A stretch of 64,000 nt of DNA from Erpobdella octoculata. Taxonomy: Eukaryota > Annelida > Clitellata > Hirudinida > Erpobdellidae. Below are positions 11,741 to 23,010 of this stretch, one piece after another. The position numbers and the translations under genes are program-made. Position 1 is the stretch's first letter. Each line of letters begins with the position of its first letter. Below the pieces are notes generated by a model. That model did not search any database and was not told where the DNA came from. It worked only from the letters and a program-made list of their open reading frames with translations. The stretch lies in NCBI GenBank assembly GCA_963978895.1, contig OZ022243.1, positions 17,526,498-17,590,497 of the forward strand, in the 5' to 3' direction.

Positions 11741-11986
11741 ATGGTTTTGAAAGCATTGGATGAACTCTCAATACTCGAGTTGAGGCGGGAACTTAGAAAA
11801 CCAGAGCTCAGCGATAAAGGAAAAAATTCTGAGCTCGTGGACCACCTCCGGATGACATTGGAGGACAATGGGTTTGACCCAGAAGAGTATGAGTTCGAAA
11901 CAGAAAATGAATTGATGAAGGCTCTGAATAAAATGGCGGAAGAATACAGAGCAGCACAGGAGCAAAACAGAGCTGCACAGCAGTAA
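11741..11986 (+). CDS. SAP-domain protein of LTR-like retroelement
   Basis: 81 codons starting 28 bases after the LTR. LSILELRRELRKPELSDKG followed by SELVDHLRM is the two-helix SAP motif, a DNA-binding fold sometimes found at the N-terminus of retroelement Gag proteins. An acidic, glutamine-rich tail follows (AAQEQNRAAQQ). The TAA is immediately followed by the ATG of the next ORF. Recognisable capsid, protease and RT are absent. This is likely the remaining Gag start of a non-autonomous element; a domesticated gene is less likely because LTR-like repeats flank it. Confidence 0.6.
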   Translation: MVLKALDELSILELRRELRKPELSDKGKNSELVDHLRMTLEDNGFDPEEYEFETENELMKALNKMAEEYRAAQEQNRAAQQ

Positions 11987-12340
11987 ATGAAGAAATTTCT
12001 TGAACTCCTCAATGGTGACACAAACAATTGCGGAAACAAAAAAAATGGTCATGATGATAAACCATGCAAAGGTGGTCATGATGATGAGCCTTGCAAAGAT
12101 GTTCAAGATGAACCATGCAAAAATGGTGATGACGAGCCTGGCAAAGATGGTGACAATGATACAGTGGGTTTGGACGTCGACAACAAATCTAAAGAAGATG
12201 AAAAGAATGTTGAAAACGAAATGCTAAACGATGAGGATGAAAGTGACGATGATGATCATAATAATGGCAATAACAGCGATGGCTTTTACCCATGCAGCGA
12301 CGGTTCTGAAACGGAAGCCTCCATAACAGACGATGGCACC
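11987..12340 (+). pseudogene. Asp/Cys-repeat ORF of the SAP element (left part)
   Basis: Starts at the ATG directly after the SAP ORF stop. It carries repeated units of the type DDEPCKD / DEPCKNG, then a very acidic stretch (DEDESDDDDHNNGN). It is cut at 12340 by a hAT MITE; related coding resumes at 13727. The function is unknown; the regular Lys-Cys spacing is unusual. Confidence 0.5.
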
Positions 12341-13718
12341 CAGGGACGTAAATTCAGCATTTTCCAGGGGGGGGCAAAATTTTTCCGCCATTATATAGCT
12401 TACTGACAGGGTTACCCGGTGTTGTCCGGGTTTTTTGTGCTTAGTTTTTTTTTCGTTTTTGCCAACGAAACGTCAAAGAAATAACATTTATTTTTTAATT
12501 TTTCAAAATTTTTTTATCAATGAAGTTACTTGCATGCCAAATGTTGTTAAAATTGCTCCTGCGGCTTGGATGTGATAAACGAATGCTCTCACACACACAT
12601 TACCTTTTACAGTTATATAAATACGTAGGTACAAGCAGAGAGGGATGGTGAAATGCATCCCCCATCAGAGTATCAATTGAAATTTTTTTGGGTATAATAC
12701 CTTGTTTTTAGAAGACGACCGTAGCTTTTTTGGGAGGAGAAATTAGAAGTCTTTGAAAAATTTTTGAAAAATACTTACGACTACCCCTTACCGGTTATCA
12801 GCTTTTTGGAAGAGAATATAAAAAATTTCTAAATCCCCACCAAAAAATTCTATATTCGCCACGCGCCACTGGGTATAAGGGGGACGAATGATTTAATCAT
12901 ATTGCAGGGGCAAGTACAGGATTAGTAAAACAAGTGAAGGAAAAACAAGTTTTTCAACACAAACTTTGATTTCAAATACATTCGATTTAGAAATGCAAAA
13001 GATGTTCACAGTTTTAAAAAAAAATTGAATCATGTATTTTCATCAAATATAAAGCTGTGCTGAAAGTTTCAACTTCAAATTGCTGGTTAAATTTCACTTG
13101 CTAGATTTGCGTACAGAGAAACACACACACACACACACACACAAACAAACAGAGATTGTAACCTAAATAAAAATTTGTAAAAAAGATGTCCAAAATGGGG
13201 TGGGTATAATTTTGTTTTATTTTTGTGTAATAAATAATAACTTTGATGTAGACAGCTGTGAGGGAATCAACATTGTATTAATACCACTAATAGGGTAAAA
13301 TTCTACAAATTCTCTTATTGTATTTTGGCACAGAAAACAGCTAATCTTTGGACCAACACTGATACACAAATTATTACTCTGCAGTTATTGGTGAATCTAG
13401 CATCGAGCTAAGATATAAAATTGTCTACACACGCAAAAAGAATTCCAATACGCATTGAATCATCACGAGGTTAAGTAAAGTTAAAATTAACATATTATAT
13501 AGTAAACTCTAAGTAAAAAAAATTTTAATTTTGGAAATCAAGGGGGGGCGAATTGTCTATACACGCCGGAAGGATTCCAATACGCATTGCATCATCACTA
13601 GCTTAAGTAAAGTTAAAATTAAATAAATATATAGTAAACTCTAGGTAAAAAAAATTCAAATTTTGAAAATCAGGGGGGGGCAAATGCCCCCCCCTGCCCC
13701 CCCCAATTTACGTCCCTG
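12341..13718. mobile_element. hAT MITE, TIR CAGGGACGTAAATT, TSD ATGGCACC
   Basis: Ends are CAGGGACGTAAATT at 12341 and AATTTACGTCCCTG at 13718. The 8-bp TSD ATGGCACC is at 12333-12340 and 13719-13726. It holds no transposase ORF. The right end of a related copy is at about 30100-30542. Inside are an internal direct repeat of about 132 bp (13420-13680) and a dispersed block shared with 44.3-44.7 kb. Confidence 0.92.
13420..13680. repeat. Tandem duplication, about 132-bp unit
   Basis: Two adjacent copies each starting TTGTCTA(C/T)ACACGC, containing CAATACGCATTG and ending in a run of G. The copies differ at scattered positions. Confidence 0.8.
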
Positions 13719-13726
13719 ATGGCACC

Positions 13727-14680
13727 GAATATTCAGGGTCAGATTTTAGTGACGAATCTGACTCGGATGAAGCAACCGAGGATTTAAAAACGGACGAAAC
13801 TCCAATGGAGAAATACGTCAAAGCTAACTTGACAAAAAAAAAGACACTGATTTGAGAGACGATGGCGATGATTTGAAGAAAGATCCGCTGGACGATACGA
13901 AAGTTGACACCGATGAAAGAGCCGAGTTGGAATGTGAAAAGAAAACGTTCGATTGTAGCTTGGAAGAAAACAAAGATGACGGCGATAAACTTCTCCAATA
14001 CAATAATAGCAATGCAGCTAGCAAAAACTCTGAAAACGATGAGCCAAGAACAGAGAACGGTACCGAGTATTCTAAATCATATAAAATCAAATAGCAGTTT
14101 GATGAAGGGATTTATCGGATTTATGGAACGTGTTTTCGAAAAACCTTTTTAAGAGTTTCTTGAGAAAAATCTTGAGGAGTGGAGGAAAAAAAGACCAGCC
14201 ATGGAATATTCGATGGAAAGATATCTCAGATATTTTCATGAAAAAAATATGGCGGATATTCAATGGCGGTATTGTGTTATGGAAAAAAATGTGCTGAATA
14301 TTCAATAGAGAGATACCTCAAATCGTGTAATAAAAAAAAAGATGGTGCTTATTTGAAATATGATTTCAACAAAGATCTAAAAGATGTGAAGGAAGAAGAA
14401 AAAGCAGACAGTTCCGATAAACCGTGCAAAGATGTTCAGGACGAGGCATGCAAAAAGGGCTGTGATGAACCGTGCAAAAATGGCGACGATGAGACTTAAA
14501 GAAAAACTCTGTTGATGAGCCAAAGAAGGACTGGAAGAAACTGCGTCAAACGGTCAGGAGACTTGACCATGTTGTTTGAGAATTGCAGTCAAAGCCACGA
14601 GTAAAGATCAAGGTATTTTGTGTTTGTGGCCGAGTCACATTTCCCAAAAGCGACTATGCTGTTCGAGACGAACAGGATTA
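13727..14680 (+). pseudogene. Acidic/Cys-repeat coding relic of the SAP element (right part)
   Basis: Several frames in succession encode acidic protein (SDFSDESDSDEATEDLK; ERAELECEKKTF; and DKPCKDVQDEACKKG from about 14418, a second cluster of the DEPCKD repeat). Two similar blocks EYSMERYL and EYSIERYL are also visible near 14200 and 14300. Stops and frameshifts separate them. Just before the 3' LTR lies a purine run AAGAAGGGGG. This looks like a decayed long ORF. Confidence 0.5.
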
Positions 14681-14690
14681 AGAAGGGGGT

Positions 14691-14870
14691 AGTTATATCT
14701 ATGGTACTGATTTCACTTTTCCCATCTATTGATATCCCGACATGTATTTTTATTAACATGGATTATATTAGAAGGTATAAGTAGCATTAACCAAGCTTTA
14801 TTTATTATCGTCCAATAAACTGCAAAACCATTCTTCTGGACCTGTAATACGATTTGACGAGATTATAACA
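14691..14870 (+). mobile_element. 3' LTR of SAP-domain retroelement
   Basis: Follows the purine tract AGAAGGGGGT and ends GATTATAACA. It shares the TATAA, CCAATAAACT and TACGATTTG blocks with 11519-11713. No TSD could be matched with confidence. Confidence 0.6.
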
Positions 14871-15536
14871 ATATGTTTCTGGTTGCAAGGCTAGATAAAA
14901 GTCAAGTAATCCAGCGTCCTAAGAATTCATCACCTCACAATGCCACGTTTCTCTACTTTTTTTTAAAATAGGCCACCTTATTTAGAAATCGGACCTTTAT
15001 ATAAGTTTATTCGAGCCATCTATGATTCGAGCCATGGAAATATTTGTTTAGTTCTAGGAAACTCAAGTAACAACTGCAAAAATATTGCAATTATACAAAT
15101 ATGCAATTTTTTTAGTAATATAAATAAACTAAAATTTATTAGTTTAGTTAAATAAAAAAATTATTATACTTTGCTTACATGGAGTGTTGATATCGTACGT
15201 TCATTGTTTTCGGGAAGCGATAAAAGCAGTAATTTATTGTAGTTTGAGTTTATTGTAAAATTTTTTAATTTATTACTGTTGTAATATTCATATCATACCT
15301 CTGCAATATTTAAAAAAAAACGAAAATCTGTTTAGTAAGTATTCGAAATCTATTTCTTAGATAAAAACTGATTTCTATTTAATTTAAAAAACACGACAAA
15401 GTATATAATAGTAGGCGGTAATCTTTCGTACGGACGGCCTGTGCCGAAAAATAGTCGTATTTTTATTATTTTGGTACAATAACATAAAAAAAAAACAAAT
15501 TTTATACCAAATTGAATTTAAAAAAAAATTTATCGC
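14871..15536. other. AT-rich interval, no gene seen
   Basis: Unique-looking AT-rich sequence between the SAP element and the foldback element. No coding frame, splice-flanked exon or known terminus was recognised. Confidence 0.5.
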
Positions 15537-15779
15537 AATTTGACACTGGAGTGAAGCTAGCAGACGGTCGTTGTATGGCGATAGATGTATCTTAATGTAT
15601 GGGTGAAGCTAGCAGATGCTCAAATTAATTTATTTTTTTAAAAAGAAAAAGTATCGGTAATAGAAGAAATATACTTTATATAAGCAAATATGTAAACAGA
15701 TTTGTGACACAAGTGTTATTTACCGAAAAAAATGACTTTGATGAAATGTAAACAAATAATGGAAGCGCTTCTGTTCCAT

Positions 15780-18700
15780 AGTGAAAAACCGCATAACTTT
15801 GACAGAAGATATCTCGGTAACTAAGATTTACAGAAAATTTTTATTTAGCTTTTTATATTTATCTATAGTGATATTATACTTGTGCAAAGTTTCGTTTTGA
15901 CACAAGTTGTTTTAATATCTGGCCGACTCAAGAGAAAATGTACGAGTTTGGTCGTCTCCACACTGAAACACCGCTGAACTTTGACAGACGATATCTCGGT
16001 AACTAACATTTACAGAAAAATAATTTTACATTTTTACTATTCAACAAGAGTGTTATAATAAGTGTGCAAAATTTCGTTTTGACACAAGTCGTTTTAATAT
16101 CTGGCCGACTCAGGAGAAAATGTACGTGTTTGGTCGTTTCCACACTGAAACACCGCTGAACTTTGACAGACGATATCTCGGTAACTAACATTTACAGAAA
16201 AATAATTTTACATTTTTACTATTCAACAAGAGTGTTGTAATAAGTGTGCAAAATTTCGTTTTGACACAAGTCGTTTTAATATCTGGCCGACTCAGGAGAA
16301 AATGTACGAGTTTGGTCGTTTCCACACTGAAACACCGCTGAACTTTGACAGACGATATCTCGGTAACTAACATTTACAGAAAAATAATTTTACATTTTTA
16401 CTATTCAACAAGAGTGTTATAATAAGTGTGCAAAATTTCGTTTTGACACAAGTCGTTTTAATATCTGGCCGACTCAGGAGAAAATGTACGTGTTTGGTCG
16501 TTTCCACACTGAAACACCGCTGAACTTTGACAGACGATATCTCGGTAACTAACATTTACAGAAAAATAATTTTACATTTTTACTATTCAACAAGAGTGTT
16601 ATAATAAGTGTGCAAAATTTCGTTTTGACACAAGTCGTTTTAATATCTGGCCGACTCAGGAGAAAATGTACGAGTTTGGTCGTTTCCATAGTGAAACACC
16701 GCTGAACTTTGACAGACGATATCTCGATAACTAAGATTTACAGAAATTTTTTATTTAGCTTTTTATATTTATCTATAGTGATATTATACTTGTGCAAAGT
16801 TTCGTTTTGACACAAGTTGTTTTAATATCTGGCCGACTCAGGAGAAAATGTACGAGTTTGGTCGTCTCTACAGTGAAACACCGCTGAACTTTGACAGACG
16901 ATATCTCGGTAACTAACATTTACAGAAAAATAGTTTTAAATTTTTACTATTTAACTAGGGTGTTATAATAAGTGTGCAAAGTTTCGTTTTGACACAAGTT
17001 GTTTTAATATCTGGCCGACTCAGGAGAAAATGTACGAGTTTGGTCGTTTCCATAGTGAAACACCGCTGAACTTTGACAGACGATATCTCGATAACTAAGA
17101 TTTACAGAAATTTTTTATTTAGCTTTTTATATTTATCTATAGTGATATTATACTTGTGCAAAGTTTCGTTTTGACACAAGTTGTTTTAATATCTGGCCGA
17201 CTCAGGAGAAAATGTACGAGTTTGGTCGTCTCTACAGTGAAACACCGCTGAACTTTGACAGACGATATCTCGGTAACTAACATTTACAGAAAAATAGTTT
17301 TAAATTTTTACTATTTAACTAGGGTGTTATAATAAGTGTGCAAAGTTTCGTTTTGACACAAGTTGTTTTAATATCTGGCCGACTCAGGAGAAAATGTACG
17401 AGTTTGGTCGTTTCCATAGTGAAACACCGCTGAACTTTGACAGACGATATCTCGGTAACTAACATTTACAGAAAAATAGTTTTAAATTTTTACTATTTAA
17501 CTAGGGTGTTATAATAAGTGTGCAAAGTTTCGTTTTGACACAAGTTGTTTTAATATCTGGCCGACTCAGGAGAAAATGTACGAGTTTGGTCGTTTCCACA
17601 CTGAAACACCGCTGAACTTTGACAGACGATATCTCGGTAACTAACATTTACAGAAAAATAATTTTACATTTTTACTATTCAACAAGAGTGTTATAATAAG
17701 TGTGCAAAATTTCGTTTTGACACAAGTCGTTTTAATATCTGGCCGACTCAGGAGAAAATGTACGTGTTTGGTCGTTTCCACACTGAAACACCGCTGAACT
17801 TTGACAGACGATATCTCGGTAACTAACATTTACAGAAAAATAGTTTTAAATTTTTACTATTTAACTAGGGTGTTATAATAAGTGTGCAAAGTTTCGTTTT
17901 GACACAAGTTGTTTTAATATCTGGCCGACTCAGGAGAAAATGTACGAGTTTGGTCGTTTCCACACTGAAACACCGCTGAACTTTGACAGACGATATCTCG
18001 GTAACTAACATTTACAGAAAAATAATTTTACATTTTTACTATTCAACAAGAGTGTTATAATAAGTGTGCAAAATTTCGTTTTGACACAAGTCGTTTTAAT
18101 ATCTGGCCGACTCAGGAGAAAATGTACGTGTTTGGTCGTTTCCACACTGAAACACCGCTGAACTTTGACAGACGATATCTCGGTAACTAACATTTACAGA
18201 AAAATAATTTTACATTTTTACTATTCAACAAGAGTGTTATAATAAGTGTGCAAAATTTCGTTTTGACACAAGTCGTTTTAATATCTGGCCGACTCAGGAG
18301 AAAATGTACGAGTTTGGTCGTTTCCATAGTGAAACACCGCTGAACTTTGACAGACGATATCTCGATAACTAAGATTTACAGAAATTTTTTATTTAGCTTT
18401 TTATATTTATCTATAGTGATATTATACTTGTGCAAAGTTTCGTTTTGACACAAGTTGTTTTAATATCTGGCCGACTCAGGAGAAAATGTACGAGTTTGGT
18501 CGTCTCTACAGTGAAACACCGCTGAACTTTGACAGACGATATCTCGGTAACTAACATTTACAGAAAAATAGTTTTAAATTTTTACTATTTAACTAGGGTG
18601 TTATAATAAGTGTGCAAAGTTTCGTTTTGACACAAGTTGTTTTAATATCTGGCCGACTCAGGAGAAAATGTACGAGTTTGGTCGTTTCCATAGTGAAACA

Positions 18701-18908
18701 CCGCTGAACTTTGACAGACGATATCTCGGTAACTAACATTTACAGAAAAATAGTTTTAAATTTTTACTATTTAACTAGGGTGTTATAATAAGTGTGCAAA
18801 GTTTCGTTTTGACACAAGTTGTTTTAATATCTGGCCGACTCAGGAGAAAATGTACGAGTTTGGTCGTTTCCATAGTGAAACACCGCTGAACTTTGACAGA
18901 CGATATCT
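15780..18908 (+). repeat. Left arm: 17 tandem copies of a 182-bp unit
   Basis: Each unit contains TAATATCTGGCCGACTCA once, at intervals of about 182 bp from about 15915 to 18832. Three variants are visible: A (TTTATTTAGCTTTTTATATT), B (AAATAGTTTTAAATTTTTAC) and C (AATAATTTTACATTTTTAC). My reading of the order is A C C C C A B A B B C B C C A B B. The 62-codon frames in some units are a by-product; the period is not a multiple of three. Confidence 0.92.
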
Positions 18909-18978
18909 GGGATTTTTTATTTAAACTTTTTATCATCATCTAAAGTGATTTTAAAAGTGTGCAAAATTTGTGTCGAAA
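18909..18978. other. Spacer between the foldback arms
   Basis: About 70 bp of AT-rich sequence (starting GGGATTTTTTATTTAAAC) that partly resembles a degraded unit; the symmetry axis of the inverted repeat lies here. Confidence 0.7.
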
Positions 18979-20740
18979 CGAAACTTTGCACAAGTATAAT
19001 ATCACTATAGATAAATATAAAAAGCTAAATAAATTTCTGTAAATCTTAGTTATCGAGATATCGTCTGTCAAAGTTCAGCGGTGTTTCACTATGGAAACGA
19101 CCAAACTCGTACATTTTCTCCTGAGTCGGCCAGATATTAAAACAACTTGTGTCAAAACGAAACTTTGCACACTTATTATAATACCCTAGTTAAATAGTAA
19201 AAATTTAAAACTATTTTTCTGTAAATGTTAGTTACCGAGATATCGTCTGTCAAAGTTCAGCGGTGTTTCACTGTAGAGACGACCAAACTCGTACATTTTC
19301 TCCTGAGTCGGCCAGATATTAAAACAACTTGTGTCAAAACGAAACTTTGCACAAGTATAATATCACTATAGATAAATATAAAAAGCTAAATAAAAAATTT
19401 CTGTAAATCTTAGTTATCGAGATATCGTCTGTCAAAGTTCAGCGGTGTTTCACTATGGAAACGACCAAACTCGTACATTTTCTCCTGAGTCGGCCAGATA
19501 TTAAAACAACTTGTGTCAAAACGAAACTTTGCACACTTATTATAACACTCTAGTTAAATAGTAAAAATTTAAAATTATTTTTCTGTAAATGTTAGTTACC
19601 GAGATATCGTCTGTCAAAGTTCAGCGGTGTTTCAGTGTGGAAACGACCAAACTCGTACATTTTCTCCTGAGTCGGCCAGATATTAAAACGACTTGTGTCA
19701 AAACGAAATTTTGCACACTTATTATAACACTCTTGTTGAATAGTAAAAATGTAAAATTATTTTTCTGTAAATGTTAGTTACCGAGATATCGTCTGTCAAA
19801 GTTCAGCGGTGTTTCAGTGTGGAAACGACCAAACTCGTACATTTTCTCCTGAGTCGGCCAGATATTAAAACGACTTGTGTCAAAACGAAATTTTGCACAC
19901 TTATTATAACACTCTTGTTGAATAGTAAAAATGTAAAATTATTTTTCTGTAAATGTTAGTTACCGAGATATCGTCTGTCAAAGTTCAGCGGTGTTTCAGT
20001 GTGGAAACGACCAAACACGTACATTTTCTCCTGAGTCGGCCAGATATTAAAACGACTTGTGTCAAAACGAAATTTTGCACACTTATTATAACACTCTTGT
20101 TGAATAGTAAAAATGTAAAATTATTTTTCTGTAAATGTTAGTTACCGAGATATCGTCTGTCAAAGTTCAGCGGTGTTTCAGTGTGGAAACGACCAAACTC
20201 GTACATTTTCTCCTGAGTCGGCCAGATATTAAAACGACTTGTGTCAAAACGAAATTTTGCACACTTATTACAACACTCTTGTTGAATAGTAAAAATGTAA
20301 AATTATTTTTCTGTAAATGTTAGTTACCGAGATATCGTCTGTCAAAGTTCAGCGGTGTTTCAGTGTGGAAACGACCAAACACGTACATTTTCTCCTGAGT
20401 CGGCCAGATATTAAAACGACTTGTGTCAAAACGAAATTTTGCACACTTATTATAACACTCTTGTTGAATAGTAAAAATGTAAAATTATTTTTCTGTAAAT
20501 GTTAGTTACCGAGATATCGTCTGTCAAAGTTCAGCGGTGTTTCAGTGTGGAGACGACCAAACTCGTACATTTTCTCTTGAGTCGGCCAGATATTAAAACA
20601 ACTTGTGTCAAAACGAAACTTTGCACAAGTATAATATCACTATAGATAAATATAAAAAGCTAAATAAAAATTTTCTGTAAATCTTAGTTACCGAGATATC
20701 TTCTGTCAAAGTTATGCGGTTTTTCACTATGGAACAGAAG
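18979..20740 (-). repeat. Right arm: 9 inverted copies of the 182-bp unit
   Basis: TGAGTCGGCCAGATATTA recurs every 182 bp from about 19127 to 20585. From the outside inward the variant order is A C C C C C B-like A B A. The outermost A-C-C-C-C order matches the left arm, while the inner parts and the copy number differ. Confidence 0.92.
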
Positions 20741-20971
20741 CGCTTCCATTATTTGTTTACATTTCATCAAAGTCATTTTTTTCGGTAAATAACACTTGTG
20801 TCACAAATCTGTTTACATATTTGCTTATATAAAGTATATTTCTTCTATTACCGATACTTTTTCTTTTTAAAAAAATAAATTAATTTGAGCATCTGCTAGC
20901 TTCACCCATACATTAAGATACATCTATCGCCATACAACGACCGTCTGCTAGCTTCACTCCAGTAATTTGAC

Positions 20972-21470
20972 AGACTTTGAAAACGGTAAGTAGTACCCTT
21001 CCAAGCACTCACTAATTACATCGTAGTTGTGAGTGGTGAGGTACGATGATCGTTTGAATGAAATGAATAAAAAAGAAATAAAATTAGTTTATAATAAGAT
21101 TTTATTTAAAAAAACAAACTATCAGTTATAAAAAAAGGTAAAGGTGAACAAGTAGAGCCCCCGTCCGGAAATCAAATATAAACAAATTTTGGCTCCACCC
21201 CCAACATCTGAAGCTCCACCTACATTGATTTATCTACTATCACAATTATAATTTTTTTAATTTAAATATTTTTAAATAAATTTTAAATATTTATTCACTA
21301 TTTATATCGAGAAGAATTATCTAAATACGGCTATTTGAAAATATGTTTTTTGTGCGAACAAGTACCGACCGAGAACAAAACTGAAAATTTTGTTACTATT
21401 TTATTGAAAAAAATCGAAATATGTCCTAAAAAAGGAACAAGTATTAAAATTAAAGAGGTTAATAATGTCT
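20972..21470. other. AT-rich interval, no gene seen
   Basis: No ORF or splice-flanked exon recognised. GAGCCCCCGTCCGG at about 21157 may be part of a DNA-transposon terminus linked to the Merlin fragment that follows, but this is unproven. Confidence 0.4.
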
Positions 21471-21474
21471 AATT

Positions 21475-21700
21475 AGGTCCACGGCTTTCTGGAAGCAAAA
21501 GCTCTTTGGCCCCACTGCCGTCCGATGCCACAAATACTCATCTAAGTAAGAGCTGATATGTTCATCGGTTGTCCCTCGCATTCTCTGGTATTCCGCCAAA
21601 CATTCTCTATTCTATTGGTGTGGACACCGTTAGCTCCCACAAATGACACTGAGTGGTTCACTGTAGCGTGGGTTAAAGTCAAAAATATCCAAATTCGAAA
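21475..21700 (-). pseudogene. Merlin (ISXO2/IS1595-like) transposase C-terminal fragment
   Basis: The minus strand reads VNHSVSFVGANGVHTNRIEN, then VWRNTRECEGQP, and after a frame change YLDEYLWHRT. NHS..FV....G.HTN.IE..W followed by YL.E..WR is the characteristic end of the IS1595/ISXO2 DDE transposase found in eukaryotic Merlin elements, with the catalytic Glu in HTNRIEN. The upstream catalytic Asp residues are not present. It abuts a truncated gag element at about 21745. Confidence 0.75.
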
Positions 21701-21744
21701 GATCCGGATAAACAACTAAAGCCATTTTATAAGACAAGGATTCA

Positions 21745-22914
21745 CGATTCACTAAGGATTCCTTTACCATAATTGCTGTACAGCCAGTGTCCCTCAAAAC
21801 CTTTACGGTTTCTTATTTACAAAACCTCTGGTAAACTTAAGTCTTCCTCCTGAATGAAAACAGCCATCCGCTATGACGGGTGAAACGCAGCCACACTTAA
21901 ATTTGACCTCGTTTATTTTACCTTCGAGGACCATGGCCGTACATGCATTCACTATTCCAGAATCTTTGCATGGTGGTGTCATGGTGGCCTCTTTACGTGC
22001 TTGGCACATGACTGGACTTGCCTGAGTGCCTTGTCTGCAGTCCTTCGCCAAATGTCCAACTTGATGACAATTGTAACAACGGGGTCCAACCATTCCCGAA
22101 TCACTGTTAATCGTAGAATGAACTGTACTCCATTTCTTTTTTTTCTTGAGCAGGGTAATATTTCCCCGGATGAGCCTGGTTGTATTTATTAACCCAACGA
22201 CTCAAAACGTTAACATCGTGGGCCTCCTTTTCTAATAGGTACTTGACCATCTCAGGTGGACATTTCCTAAAAAATTGTTCCCTCAGAATCAAAAATTGGA
22301 AATCTTCTTCACCTGCGAGATCTGCCTACCGCTTGAGATAGCTGTGTAGCCTCATCAAGTATTGTTCCCATGTTTCTTCTGAATTAAGTTTTTCTCCTCG
22401 GAATTTCAACCGATAATCTTCTGCTGATTTACCAAAACGACCATTTCGTAATCTGTCATTTGGTGGCTATCTAATTGTCCAAAAACATCCCAAGTTTTGG
22501 AACTTAATAGTGATCCCAGAAGTATTCCCCAACCCTTTCTTGGGTGATCATTTGCCGAGGCCAATGCCTCAAAACGGAGCAGAAACGCGTCCACGTCGTC
22601 ACCTTCCGAGAACTTTGGATATGGAATCTTTGTTACCTCTATCGTTGGCTTTGGCTCTTTTTTCGTTTGTGACTCCAATTCCAGCTTCTTCAATTCATGC
22701 TCTCGTTGTTCGCGCTCACACAGAAGTTGAAGCTGAGCCTTTTTTCTTCATGTTCCCGTTCCCGCTCTTCCCGTTCTTGCTGAGCCTTTTTATCCTCGCG
22801 TTCTTTCAATCTCCTAACTCTTTCTTCATCCTTCAATTTTTTGACGTAATTCCTTAAATCCTCTCCGGAATAGCCCAGAGCCTGTCCCATTGCAACGAAC
22901 TTCTCGTCAGACAT
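21745..22914 (-). pseudogene. gag-pr: Gag-protease polyprotein, copy 2 (frameshifted and truncated)
   Basis: Starts at an ATG on the minus strand (22914) with MSDEKFVAMGQALGYSGEDL. A Glu/Arg-rich stretch, the Gag core FSEGDDVDAFLLRFEALA, a CYNCHQVGHLAKDCR knuckle at about 22030-22090 and the protease start DTGCTAIMV (about 21770) follow. Several frameshifts break it and the 3' part is lost at the Merlin junction. It has the same architecture as copies 1 and 3 and is preceded by the same PBS and LTR. Confidence 0.8.
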
Positions 22915-22997
22915 CTTTCACAAAGAAAAAAAAATTCGGTCATTTGTGATCAAATAACTAGGAAGAAAAATTTACAAACGAAAAAATTTGTAAATAT

Positions 22998-23010
22998 GTC
23001 GGGGTCACCA
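22998..23010 (-). promoter_or_regulatory. Primer-binding site of LTR element copy 2
   Basis: GTCGGGGTCACCA is the complement of TGGTGACCCCGAC, one base from the LTR end at 23012, as in copy 1. Confidence 0.8.

Larger units (their letters stand above)
15545..20963. mobile_element. Foldback transposon with arms built from 182-bp tandem repeats
   Basis: The outer ends are ACTGGAGTGAAGCTAGC and its complement GCTAGCTTCACTCCAGT. They are flanked by AATTTGAC at 15537-15544 and 20964-20971 (8 bp, or 9 bp AATTTGACA if the terminal A is assigned to the target). About 230 bp of unique arm sequence at each end is followed by inward arrays of a 182-bp unit: 17 units on the left, 9 in inverted orientation on the right, separated by a short unique spacer. 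No transposase is present. The structure recalls Drosophila FB and Galileo foldback elements; the superfamily is not determinable from these ends. Confidence 0.9.

Noticed and set aside
12380..13180. Helitron 3' end suggested by CCCGGTGTTGTCCGGG at about 12416
   Set aside because: The hairpin is imperfect and no CTRR end follows; it may be an old Helitron scar inside the hAT MITE, but too degraded to delimit.
14263..14499. Stand-alone small protein gene with DKPCKDVQDEACKKG
   Set aside because: It shares its repeat with 12000-12160 and lies between the SAP element's LTR-like repeats, so it is part of that decayed element.
16003..20505. Ten nearly identical 62-codon ORFs (MLVTEISSVKVQRCF...)
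   Set aside because: Each spans one 182-bp unit, whose length is not a multiple of three. They occur only in the C variant and lack any start context or splice logic.
15780..20740. Regular repeats suggesting a CRISPR-like array
   Set aside because: There are no unique spacers between short repeats; the whole 182-bp period is repeated, and the genome is eukaryotic.
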